In this document: positions 36,141-43,902 of the stretch, piece after piece | How positions within the stretch are numbered: the first letter of the stretch is position 1 | Layout of the letters: every line of letters starts with the position of its first letter | Source: Pseudomonas reinekei | GTDB taxonomy: Bacteria; Pseudomonadota; Gammaproteobacteria; Pseudomonadales; Pseudomonadaceae | Assembly: GCF_001945365.1 (NCBI RefSeq) | Contig: NZ_MSTQ01000011.1 | Location: forward strand, 124,001 to 188,000 | DNA: 64,000 nt | Reading direction: 5' to 3' | Translations under genes and position numbers: made by a program | Notes under the pieces: model-generated | Told to the model about the DNA's origin: nothing | Seen by the model: the letters and a program-made list of their open reading frames with translations, nothing else | Database searches by the model: none

Positions 36141-36462
36141 GACGGCTCTCCCTTTCCTGCTGCTCGAAGACTCGCTCTATCCAACGAGAAACTTCGCAAT
36201 CAGGCAGCTATGAACATAAAACGATTTCGCTATTTGACCGTAGCGCAGCTAGAGCAAAACGCCATTACCCGGAGCGAAAAATCCAGCAAAAGTAAAACTT
36301 TACGATGAAATGAAGGGTTTTTTGGCGCCAACGAAACGACTAATACTTTCGTATTAATGCGTTTTTACAGTTGTTGGTCCCCGGAATGCCGACAATGCTG
36401 ATGCTGGCATAGGGGAATCATGTTGCGACCGTGCAACACCCGTGGTCTCAGGGAGAACTGTC
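36141..36462. promoter_or_regulatory. Divergent flp / rcpC promoter region with palindrome
   Basis: 322 bases separate the two divergent transcripts. The region is AT-richer than its surroundings. A perfect palindrome, TAATAC-TTTC-GTATTA, lies at 36341-36356, 107 bases before flp. In P. aeruginosa the flp promoter is PprB-dependent; that this palindrome is the operator is my inference. No small gene is evident here. Confidence 0.5.
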
Positions 36463-36660
36463 ATGTCTTTTTCCAAGCTGGTTCAGAAGGTCAAATCCGA
36501 AATCGCTTTTTACAAAGGTCTGGCCAAGGATACCGAGGGTGCTTCGGGTATTGAGTACGCGATTGTGGCTGCGATGGTCGCGGTGGTCATCGCGGGGCTC
36601 AGTGGAGATATTGGAACCAGCATCAAAACGGTGTTCGAAAATATCAAAAACGCCTTCTGA
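36463..36660 (+). CDS. flp: Flp major pilin
   Basis: A 65-residue type IVb prepilin. A basic leader ends in EG and is followed by ASGIEYAIVAAMVAVVIAGL, which fits the Flp processing rule G / four residues / EY. A short C-terminal tail with a terminal Phe (IKNAF) follows. ATG 36463 has AGGGAGA 6 bases upstream; the frame open from 36442 lacks one. It would be cut by FppA and polymerised by the TadA-B-C platform. Confidence 0.95.
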   Translation: MSFSKLVQKVKSEIAFYKGLAKDTEGASGIEYAIVAAMVAVVIAGLSGDIGTSIKTVFENIKNAF

Positions 36661-36713
36661 ATGATTACGCGAGTTCGTTTCGGTAATTTATGCATTGCCG
36701 AAGGCGGGTTCCG

Positions 36714-37160
36714 ATGTCAGTGCTTAATCCATTTCAGGTGTTGCCCATGAGTGCTCCAGGACAGTCGCGCCAACAACTTCTTCTGGTCGATGACGAAGAG
36801 GATGCAGTGCTTGAATTGGCGGAGCTGCTGGAGGGTGAGGGGTTCAATTGCTTCACGGCGACATCGGTCAAGCTGGCGTTGCAGCACCTGACGCGGCATC
36901 CGGATATTGCGCTGGTCATCACTGATCTGCGCATGCCGGAGGAGAGTGGCATGTCGCTGATCAAGCGGCTGCGAGAGCATACGTCGCGTCAGCATTTGCC
37001 GGTGATTGTGGTGTCGGGGCATGCGGATATGGATGATGTCAGTGACATGCTGCGGTTGCAGGTGCTGGATCTGTTTCGCAAGCCGATTTATCACGTGAGG
37101 TTGTTGGAGACGTTGAATAATCTTTTTCCCTTGCCGCAGGTTTATTTGGTCAAGGGATGA
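36714..37160 (+). CDS. Single-domain response regulator next to flp
   Basis: A receiver-only protein of 148 residues from ATG 36714 (AAGGCGGG upstream); ATGs at 36690 and 36747 are alternative starts. The receiver is complete: DDEED acidic pair, phospho-Asp in LVITDLRMPEESG, Thr/Ser switch in VVSGHA and Lys in LFRKPI. There is no output domain. It begins 53 bases after flp on the same strand and may be co-transcribed. It could be a phosphate sink for PprA or a regulator of the Tad machine by protein contact. Confidence 0.85.
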   Translation: MSVLNPFQVLPMSAPGQSRQQLLLVDDEEDAVLELAELLEGEGFNCFTATSVKLALQHLTRHPDIALVITDLRMPEESGMSLIKRLREHTSRQHLPVIVVSGHADMDDVSDMLRLQVLDLFRKPIYHVRLLETLNNLFPLPQVYLVKG

Positions 37161-37748
37161 TTGCGGTTTTGGCCTTGGCGGCCTCTGAGCCGGCCAGGCT
37201 CTTGATTGATTGAGTACATATCCGTTGCTGCGGTAACGGCTGCTTATGGTTTCGCCCTTACGGCGAGTCCCTTTTGGCAAACGCCCCAAAAGGAACCAAA
37301 AGGTCTCGCCCCTTTCGTACGGCCCCTCGCTTAGGCTCGGTGTTCCTTCGCTCCGGCATTCATCCGGGGGCATCGCCTCCGGTCTGCTCCGCGACGACCT
37401 CCTCTCGATGTGTGCGGCTTCGCCGCACGGCGCTGCGCGCCCACCCCCCGGATAAACGCCTCCACTCAGCCTGCCGAGGGGGCGGGTGGATCAAGATCGG
37501 CAGGCGAGCTAACGCTCGGCCTGTGGAGTGGTGAAGAGCGTGGGTGTGCTCGGAACCGGCTTGGTGGATGGCGGCCTGATTGCCGACCCATTTCTCGCAG
37601 ATACGTCCAGGAATCTGTAGGAGCCGGCTTGCTGGCGATAGCATCCAACCAATCTCTCCACATGCACCCATTCCAACTGTGGGAGCCAGACTGCTGGCGA
37701 TGGCGTCCTGACAACCAACCAATCCCTCCCGGATACACCCCATCCACC
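37161..37748. repeat. Repetitive intergenic region
   Basis: 588 bases without a credible gene. From about 37246 to 37560 it carries a block starting GTTTCGCCCTTACGGCGAGT and including CCCCAAAAGGAACCAAAAGG. To my recollection this sequence recurs between genes in many Pseudomonas genomes and generates spurious frames in all phases. From 37616 to 37710 two direct REP-type copies follow (TAGGAGCCGGCTTGCTGGCG and GGGAGCCAGACTGCTGGCG). The claim of dispersal outside this window needs a genome search. Confidence 0.6.
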
Positions 37749-39419
37749 CTACAACTGATAACTGAAACTAATGCTGTACCGCGGCTTGCGATTGAAGGTG
37801 TCCAGCGCTTCATCGGACATGGGTTTGGCCGCTTCCAGTGCAATGTTGTAGTACCTGGCATCGCCAAACCTTAATCCCACCGCCGCCGATGACATGTCAT
37901 TACCTTTGACCGGCAGTTCGTTGAACCAGGTTTTGGCCCGGTCCAGGACCACATAGGGTTGTAGGACCCTGACCCATTTCCAGTCGCGGTTGAAGCTGTA
38001 GTTCACCTCGTAGGCCACCCCCCAGCCCTTGTCACCTGAAGCCTGGTCGTCGGGGTAGCCGCGGCCGAAGTTTTGTCCGCCGAACACGGCGCGTTCGCTG
38101 TCGGGCAGGGTGTCGTCGCTCCAGTACAACGCGGCCGATACCACGCCTTGCCAGTTGTCGAAGAATTTATCGCTTTGCACCCCCGACAGACGCAGCCGGA
38201 AGAAGTCCAGGTCCAGCGCGCTGTTGTTGGTTTCGGCGCCCATGCTGTCGAGGCCCTGATACAGCCCGCCACTGAGGATGCGCAGTTGTTGCGCATCGGC
38301 TTTGCGCCAGTCGCTTTCGAACGCCAGAGCGCGGATGTCGGTGCGTTCTTCGACGCTCAGCGGGAAGCCCACCACTTTGTAGCGGGTCTTGTCGTTGACG
38401 GCGTAAACCCGCGCACCGGCGCTGAGCAGTTCATTCGGCGAGGCGATGACCGGATGGCTGAAGCCGATCGAGTAGCGGTCGTTTTCCCGATGGGGTTTGA
38501 GCTCAAGGCCGTTGTCGAGCTGCACATTCGTGCCCAGGTCGGCGCGGTAGCGTGAGGCGGATAGCGCCAGTTGCGTGCCTTCGGCATTGAGGAACTGGTT
38601 GTAGTCCAGACGGTAGTAATGCTCATCGTCATCCCCCGGGGGAAACAGGCCGCTGAGGCTCAGTTGTTCACCCATGGCGGTCTGTGAATTGCTGCTCACG
38701 CCGAGCAAGGCCTGGGTGCCGTTGCGGTTGTCGTCGGTGGTGCCCAGGCTGCTGGTGAAGGGTTTGCGGCTGGCCTGGGCGATGAGGTCGGTTGCGCCAT
38801 CGGTGGTGCCCGGTGGTGGTACTTGTGCTTGCAAGGTCACGCCGGGGATGCGGCTCATCAGCGTGGTGTAGCGTTCGAAGGTCTTGCGGGTCAGTGGCCG
38901 CTCGGCCTGGAGTTTGGCCACCAGTTTGTCGAGCAGGCCTTTGACCCGCCCGACGTCACCCTGCAGTTGGTAATTGCGGATATAGCCCTCCACCAAGACC
39001 ACCCGCGCCACGCCATTATCGAACGTTTGCTGGGGCAGAAATGCGTAGGACAGCAGGTAACCATCCTGTTGATAGCGACGGGTGATAGTGCGCGTCGCTT
39101 CGATCAGGTCGGCCAGGCTCGATTCGCGGCCCAGCAGCGGTTGGTAGATCGCGGCCAGTTCGCCCAGCGGGTAGATAGTTCCGCCCTCGATCTGCACGGT
39201 CTTGAGATTGACTTTGGTGCCCATCATCAACGGTTGCGCTTGCGCGGCGCCGGGCTCCGGCACTTGCAGAGGCGCGGCCGTCGGGCGGTAGGCGTCGGCG
39301 GGCAGGTTCGGCACGGGCAGGTTGCGGATGGTGTCATTGCTGTTGAGAAAGCTGGGGAGGGTATCGGCGAAGGCGGTGCAGCTGAGGGGCAGTAACAGCA
39401 GGCAAGCAACAATGCGCAT
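37749..39419 (-). CDS. TpsB-type outer-membrane transporter (ShlB/FhaC/HecB family)
   Basis: A 556-residue two-partner-secretion transporter. A signal peptide ends near residue 19 (AFA). A POTRA domain covers about 70-150 (VNLKTVQIEGGTIYPLGEL ... RVVLVEGYI), and a C-terminal 16-strand-type barrel ends in an aromatic-containing strand (YSISFSYQL). The L6-loop hallmark is present as FGRGYPDD. ATG 39419 has AGGGAGAG before it. Upstream on the same strand, beyond a terminator, lies a heptad-repeat lipoprotein that is its only plausible partner; no classical TpsA gene is in the window. Confidence 0.9.
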   Translation of the reverse strand: MRIVACLLLLPLSCTAFADTLPSFLNSNDTIRNLPVPNLPADAYRPTAAPLQVPEPGAAQAQPLMMGTKVNLKTVQIEGGTIYPLGELAAIYQPLLGRESSLADLIEATRTITRRYQQDGYLLSYAFLPQQTFDNGVARVVLVEGYIRNYQLQGDVGRVKGLLDKLVAKLQAERPLTRKTFERYTTLMSRIPGVTLQAQVPPPGTTDGATDLIAQASRKPFTSSLGTTDDNRNGTQALLGVSSNSQTAMGEQLSLSGLFPPGDDDEHYYRLDYNQFLNAEGTQLALSASRYRADLGTNVQLDNGLELKPHRENDRYSIGFSHPVIASPNELLSAGARVYAVNDKTRYKVVGFPLSVEERTDIRALAFESDWRKADAQQLRILSGGLYQGLDSMGAETNNSALDLDFFRLRLSGVQSDKFFDNWQGVVSAALYWSDDTLPDSERAVFGGQNFGRGYPDDQASGDKGWGVAYEVNYSFNRDWKWVRVLQPYVVLDRAKTWFNELPVKGNDMSSAAVGLRFGDARYYNIALEAAKPMSDEALDTFNRKPRYSISFSYQL

Positions 39420-39471
39420 AGGACTCTCCCTGTTCAATCCGCGGTATCGCGAGGATCTCCGTGACCCAAAG

Positions 39472-39504
39472 AAAAAGGCGGAAGACTGATTAGAATCTTC
39501 CGCC
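39472..39504 (-). terminator. Strong terminator between the lipoprotein and tpsB-like genes
   Basis: On the minus strand, GGCGGAAGA pairs with TCTTCCGCC (39496-39504 and 39477-39485) and is followed by TTTTTC. It lies after the lipoprotein stop and before the transporter start, so transporter expression would depend on read-through or on a separate promoter. Confidence 0.85.
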
Positions 39505-39557
39505 TCCAACCAAGCGTAGGCGCTGTAGTTAAGGCCGTCGAATCGGCCAGGTGCAAT

Positions 39558-41075
39558 TCAACGATTCTTTCCTCCCAGTGCGCCGGTCAGCCCACCCAAC
39601 GCCCCGCCAAGGCCTCCTGTGGTGCCGGTGCCGCCGTTGACCAGCCCGCCGACTGCCGCGACGGTGCCGCCCACGGTGGTGACCGTGTTGCCGACTGCCG
39701 TGACCACCGGGTTGGCGGTGCCGCCGGCAATCGCTCCGCCAAGGTTGGCGACCGCGCCGCCGGCCTGGCCAGTGAGGCCGGCGATCGGGGCGCCGATGCC
39801 GGTGGTGCTGCCGAGGGTTTGAGTCAGCCCGGACACGCCAGAAGTGACGGGATTAAGCGCAGTACCGGCGATGTTGCCGACGTTGGCAAGCGCTGCGGTC
39901 GGGCCAGTGTTGGCGATACCGCTGCCGCCCAGTGCGCCTCCCACCGACGCGATCAGATTACCGCCGGCAACGCCGTTCACACCGGCTGCGCTGACCACGC
40001 CGTTGGTGTTGCCGATGTTGAGTCCGCTACCGACGTTGACCACGGCGCCACCGACGGTTTCCAGCAGGCCGGTGCCACCCAGGCCGCCGCTGCCGCCAGA
40101 TCCGCTGCCGTTGGCCACCAGGCCTCCGGCTTTGCCCACCGTCGTGCCGGTGTTGCTCAGGGCGCCGCCAACGGTGTTGGTCAGTGGGTTGCCATTGCCG
40201 GCATCGGTCACTTTGTCACCGACGCCATTCACGGTGTCGCCGACTTTCTGAACGATGCCCTTGAGTGGATCGCCCAGACCGGTGGCGTCGCCGACCTTGT
40301 CGGTGGTGCTCTCGACCATGGCGATCACCGGCACCAGTTTGTTGCCGACTTCCCGGGTCACCAAGCCCAGCGGGCCGCTGGTAGTCGCGGTGCTCAAGGT
40401 GTCGCCGAGCATGGTGACTTTTTCGCCGACGCCATCGAGCACCGGGGCCACCCGGGTCACCACGCCACCCACCACCGGCACGCTGCTGGTGGTGGTCGCG
40501 AGTTTGCCGCTGACATCAGAAACACCGTTACCGAGATCTTGCACCACGCCACCTACCGATGAGGCGGTAACGCCCAGGCCGTTCGGGTCGGTGCCCAGTT
40601 TGCCCACACCATTGGCCACGCCGTCACCCAGTGTGCTGACCACGTTGCCGGTGGTGTTCACTACGCTTTGCACGACACCACCGACCACCGGAACCGAGCC
40701 CAGCGAATCGCCGATTTGCCCGACACCGTCACCGACGCCAGCGACGGTGTTGCCGACATCCTGAACCAGGGTGGTGGTCACCAGCGGCGTGCCTGTTGGA
40801 TTGGTGGGATTGGTCGGGTCTGTCGGATTGGTTGGGTTGGTCGGGTCAGTGGTACCGCCACCGCCACCGCCACCGCCCGTGCCTCCGGTACCTCCGGTGC
40901 CTGTGCCGGCGGTGCTGTCTGATCCACCCGATGCCCCTCCAGCGGTCTGGCCATCGGGTGAGGAGCTGTCGGAGCTGCTGTGATGACCGCCACCGCCGCT
41001 GCTGCAGCCGGCGAGGCCAAGGGAGAGAATGAGCGCCAATGCGGTGGCTGATTTGCACCAAACTTGAGTTTTCAT
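39558..41075 (-). CDS. Heptad-repeat surface lipoprotein, candidate TpsB partner
   Basis: A 505-residue predicted lipoprotein with lipobox LAGC (Cys24) and Ser at +2. Residues 25-95 are Ser/Gly-rich and end in a TDPTNPTNP-type repeat. Residues 96-505 are Val/Gly/Thr/Asn-rich, with heptads of the form hG[DN]x[VL]xx (VGNTVAG, VGDGVGQ, IGDSLGS; VGDTVNG, VGDKVTD). No Phe, Tyr, Trp or Cys occurs after Cys24. Annotation pipelines tend to name such proteins collagen-like, but there is no G-x-y triplet periodicity. It has no TPS haemagglutinin domain or NPNG motif. AAGGA precedes ATG 41075. It is probably a cell-surface adhesin or matrix protein; the function is not proven. Confidence 0.8.
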   Translation of the reverse strand: MKTQVWCKSATALALILSLGLAGCSSGGGGHHSSSDSSSPDGQTAGGASGGSDSTAGTGTGGTGGTGGGGGGGGTTDPTNPTNPTDPTNPTNPTGTPLVTTTLVQDVGNTVAGVGDGVGQIGDSLGSVPVVGGVVQSVVNTTGNVVSTLGDGVANGVGKLGTDPNGLGVTASSVGGVVQDLGNGVSDVSGKLATTTSSVPVVGGVVTRVAPVLDGVGEKVTMLGDTLSTATTSGPLGLVTREVGNKLVPVIAMVESTTDKVGDATGLGDPLKGIVQKVGDTVNGVGDKVTDAGNGNPLTNTVGGALSNTGTTVGKAGGLVANGSGSGGSGGLGGTGLLETVGGAVVNVGSGLNIGNTNGVVSAAGVNGVAGGNLIASVGGALGGSGIANTGPTAALANVGNIAGTALNPVTSGVSGLTQTLGSTTGIGAPIAGLTGQAGGAVANLGGAIAGGTANPVVTAVGNTVTTVGGTVAAVGGLVNGGTGTTGGLGGALGGLTGALGGKNR

Positions 41076-41202
41076 AAGTAAAATTCCTTGCACCTGTAAC
41101 AACGTCGTTGTCTTCGATGGCTGACCGGTTCTGTCGCCGGCCATGCCTTCGTCCGTTGTCCACATAACAATCGCAACGGCTCTGCAACGCCATTCTCCAC
41201 TT

Positions 41203-41264
41203 GGTATTAAGCCCTTTGATAAACACGCGCGCGTGCTGCCTAAGGGCTAATACCTAGGGTATAG
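41203..41264 (-). promoter_or_regulatory. Inverted-repeat region upstream of the repeat lipoprotein
   Basis: GGTATTAAGCCCTT (41203-41216) and AAGGGCTAATACC (41242-41254) form an inverted repeat with a one-base bulge. The right arm continues as TAATAC-CTAGG-GTATAG (41248-41264), close to the flp-region palindrome TAATAC-N4-GTATTA. It lies 130-190 bases before the lipoprotein start. Operator function is inference. Confidence 0.45.
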
Positions 41265-41366
41265 CCGCGGATAAAAATGCTTTTGAAATCAATGAGGGAG
41301 TCGTTGGAGAGGGCAGAGGCGAGGGCGCTGAAAACTTAAGTGATATATACACAATTAACGATGTTC

Positions 41367-41409
41367 CGGCAGCGCCTGCAGAGGATGCGTTCCACTGCAG
41401 GCGCTGCCG
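41367..41409. terminator. 15-bp perfect hairpin beyond the MaoC gene
   Basis: CGGCAGCGCCTGCAG (41367-41381) pairs perfectly with CTGCAGGCGCTGCCG (41395-41409) around a 13-base loop. It sits 21 bases past the MaoC stop. No T-run is adjacent on the minus strand. Confidence 0.6.
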
Positions 41410-41430
41410 AAAGCTGCCATTTTTTATCTA

Positions 41431-42285
41431 TCAGGCGACCGGCCGCCAGTGGCCAACCATGTGTTCAAGATCTCCGGCGCCGATCAACTGCAATTCACCA
41501 CTGGACCCCGCCGCACTGGCCAGTAGCGCCACCTCGCTGGGCAGGCGTACCGGTTTTTTGAATTGCACCGCGATCTCGATATTCGCCGACGGCAGATGAT
41601 CGGCCAACGCGGCCAGTGTGCGCGCCTTGTTCCATAGCCCGTGGGCGATGGCCGATGGAAAGCCGAACAATTTGGCGCTGGCCGCGCTCAGGTGAATCGG
41701 GTTGTAGTCGCCGGAAACCTTGGCGTATTGCCGGCCGATATCCACAGGTGCTTTCCATTGCGCCACTTGCGTGAGCGTCAACGTCGACGCGAGTACGTCC
41801 TCCACGGACTCGCCTTCGAGCTTGACCCCTCGGCACAGCATCTGGCTTTCAGCCTCCCACAGCGCGCCGAGTTGATCATCCAGGGTGGTCACCAGATCGA
41901 ACGTCGCACCCTTGGCATGAGGTTGCAGGTTTTGCACGTGCACACTGACCCGTACCCGACCCACCCCACCCATGGGGCGCAACACGCGAATGCGATTGCT
42001 CAGGTGAATCAGCCCCAGCAGCGGGAACGGGAAGTCCCTGGCGGTGAGCAGTTGCATCTGCAAAGCGAAGGCGAGGATGTGTGGGTAAGTGGGAGGCAGC
42101 AGGCTGTTGTCGGTAAAACCGCAGACCTTGCGATAGGCCGCCAGACGTTTTGCATCGACATCCACCCAGCAGCGCAAGCCCGAGGCCGGCAGGGTGGTGC
42201 CGGTGATTTTCCGTCGCGTTGCCGCGTGTGCATACAGCCCGGGCAGGCCGGGTTCGCGATTGAGTGTGTGCCAGTCGATCGTCAT
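41431..42285 (-). CDS. MaoC-family (R)-specific enoyl hydratase-like protein
   Basis: A 284-residue double hot-dog protein. The C-terminal MaoC motif is clear: YAKVSGDYNPIHLSAASAKLFGFPSAIAHGLW, with the Asp and His of the hydratase 2 motif. It should hydrate an enoyl thioester or dehydrate the 3-hydroxy form. ATG 42285 follows the reductase stop by 2 bases, so it is the second gene of a FabG-MaoC operon, divergent from a thiolase gene. The natural substrate is not evident. Confidence 0.88.
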   Translation of the reverse strand: MTIDWHTLNREPGLPGLYAHAATRRKITGTTLPASGLRCWVDVDAKRLAAYRKVCGFTDNSLLPPTYPHILAFALQMQLLTARDFPFPLLGLIHLSNRIRVLRPMGGVGRVRVSVHVQNLQPHAKGATFDLVTTLDDQLGALWEAESQMLCRGVKLEGESVEDVLASTLTLTQVAQWKAPVDIGRQYAKVSGDYNPIHLSAASAKLFGFPSAIAHGLWNKARTLAALADHLPSANIEIAVQFKKPVRLPSEVALLASAAGSSGELQLIGAGDLEHMVGHWRPVA

Positions 42286-42287
42286 GC

Positions 42288-43640
42288 CTAAGCCCCCAAC
42301 ACACTTTGCCCGCAAACCCGCAAGGCTTGCCCGGTGAATGCGCCGGTGCCCGGTTGAGCCAGCCAGGCCACCGCTTCGGCGACGTCTTGCGGCAAGCCGC
42401 CCTGGCCCAGTGAGCTCATGCGCCGCCCGGCCTCGCGCAGGCCGAACGGGATGTGGGCGGTCATCTGGGTTTCGATAAAACCGGGTGCCACCGCGTTGAT
42501 GCTGATGCCCCGTGCCTGCAACAGCGGCGCCCAGGCTTGCGCCAGCCCGATCAGGCCCGCCTTGCTCGCTGCGTAGTTGGTTTGCCCGCGATTGCCGGCG
42601 ATGCCGCTGATCGAAGCCAGCAGAATCACCCGACCGTTGTCGCGCAGGGTGCCATTGTCGAGCAAGGCTTTGGTCAACACTTGTGGCGCGTTGAGGTTGA
42701 CCGCAAGCACCGCGTCCCAGAATTCCGGGGTCATGTTGGCCAGGGTTTTGTCGCGGGTGATGCCGGCGTTGTGCACCACGATATCGATGCCGTCGGGCAA
42801 CTGTTCAACCAGTTGCGTGGCGGCGTCTTCAGCGCAGATGTCCAGCGTGACGCTGCGTCCACCCAAGCGTGCGGCAAGTGCTTCCAGATCATTTTTGGCC
42901 GGTGGCACGTCGAGCAGGATGACATCGGCACCGTCCCGGGCCAGGGTCTCGGCAATGGACGCGCCGATGCCCCGCGCTGCGCCGGTGACCAGTGCCTTGC
43001 GTCCGGCCAGCGGTCGCGTCCAGTCCGTCACCGGCGTATCGCAGGGGTTCAGGCGAATCACTTGCCCGGAGACGAACGCGCTTTTCGGTGAGAGGAAAAA
43101 CCGCAGCGGACCTTCCAGTTGATCCTCGGCACCTTCGCCGACGTGGATCAGTTGCAAGGTGCCGCCGCTGCGCAATTCCTTGGCCAGCGAGCGACTGAAA
43201 CCTTCGAGGGCGCGTTGCGCACCGGCGGCGAACGGATCGCTCAAGGTCTGCGGGTCGCGACCGAGAATCACCAGATGCGCGCAGTGATCGAGGTTTTTCA
43301 TCAGCGGCTGAAAGAACTCGCGCAGCTGTTTGAGCTGATCGGTGTGCAGCAGATCGCTGGCGTCGAACACCACCGCTTTGAGTTTCGGGCCGTGGCCGGG
43401 AATCCATTGCGTCGCCATTGAAGGCTCGGTGCCGTAGCTGTAGATCGCGTCGGTCAGGCGATTGGCAATGGCGCTGACTTTCTCCGCCAACGGCCCGCCA
43501 CCGATCAGCAACGCACCGTCGACCGGGCGCAGCCGGCCTGCTTGCCAACGTTCCAGCCGGGTCGGCGCAGGCAAGCCCAAGGCCCCGACCAGACGATGGC
43601 CGATGGAGGAGTTGGCGAAGTCGATATAGCGGTCAGACAT
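42288..43640 (-). CDS. 3-oxoacyl-ACP/CoA reductase, long FabG4-like
   Basis: A 450-residue, high-molecular-weight FabG. A degenerate N-terminal domain (1-205) precedes a full short-chain dehydrogenase domain with the cofactor loop GAARGIGASIAE, the NAG motif (HNAGITRD) and the catalytic Ser / Tyr-x3-Lys (LASISGIAG ... YAASK). It reduces 3-oxoacyl thioesters, probably with NADH or NADPH. CGGAG precedes the ATG. With MaoC and the divergent thiolase it forms a set able to run acyl chain elongation or degradation. Confidence 0.92.
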   Translation of the reverse strand: MSDRYIDFANSSIGHRLVGALGLPAPTRLERWQAGRLRPVDGALLIGGGPLAEKVSAIANRLTDAIYSYGTEPSMATQWIPGHGPKLKAVVFDASDLLHTDQLKQLREFFQPLMKNLDHCAHLVILGRDPQTLSDPFAAGAQRALEGFSRSLAKELRSGGTLQLIHVGEGAEDQLEGPLRFFLSPKSAFVSGQVIRLNPCDTPVTDWTRPLAGRKALVTGAARGIGASIAETLARDGADVILLDVPPAKNDLEALAARLGGRSVTLDICAEDAATQLVEQLPDGIDIVVHNAGITRDKTLANMTPEFWDAVLAVNLNAPQVLTKALLDNGTLRDNGRVILLASISGIAGNRGQTNYAASKAGLIGLAQAWAPLLQARGISINAVAPGFIETQMTAHIPFGLREAGRRMSSLGQGGLPQDVAEAVAWLAQPGTGAFTGQALRVCGQSVLGA

Positions 43641-43770
43641 GGAACGCGCTCCGAAAGCTGGGGTTCAAAGTGTGGACCACGAATGGCAATCAGTCGTTCG
43701 ATCCACGAGATAAGGCCTACGCTTGATCACAGCAGCGTAGTTTGAATACCGGATTTTGTGGCAATGCATC

Positions 43771-43865
43771 CCCTGTAGGAGCGGGCTTGCCCGCGATAGC
43801 GATTTAACGGTCACATCAATGCGGAATGTGCTGCCGCCATCGCGGGCAAGCCCGCTCCTACAGGG
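43771..43865. repeat. Perfect REPIN between the reductase and thiolase genes
   Basis: Two 27-base arms (43771-43797 and 43839-43865) are exact reverse complements, built on TAGGAGCGGGCTTGCCCGCG, with a 41-base spacer. This is the best-preserved REP pair in the window. Confidence 0.92.
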
Positions 43866-43902
43866 ATCGCTCTAACTTTTGGATGTTTATTGGGAGCTTT
43901 TC

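Noticed and set aside
37246..37534. Arg/Ser/Pro-rich frames of 69-86 residues in the gap after the receiver gene
   Set aside because: They overlap one another in several phases within a repetitive block, with no ribosome site.
39558..40922. A true collagen-like protein
   Set aside because: The G-x-y triplet pattern is absent; the visible period is seven.
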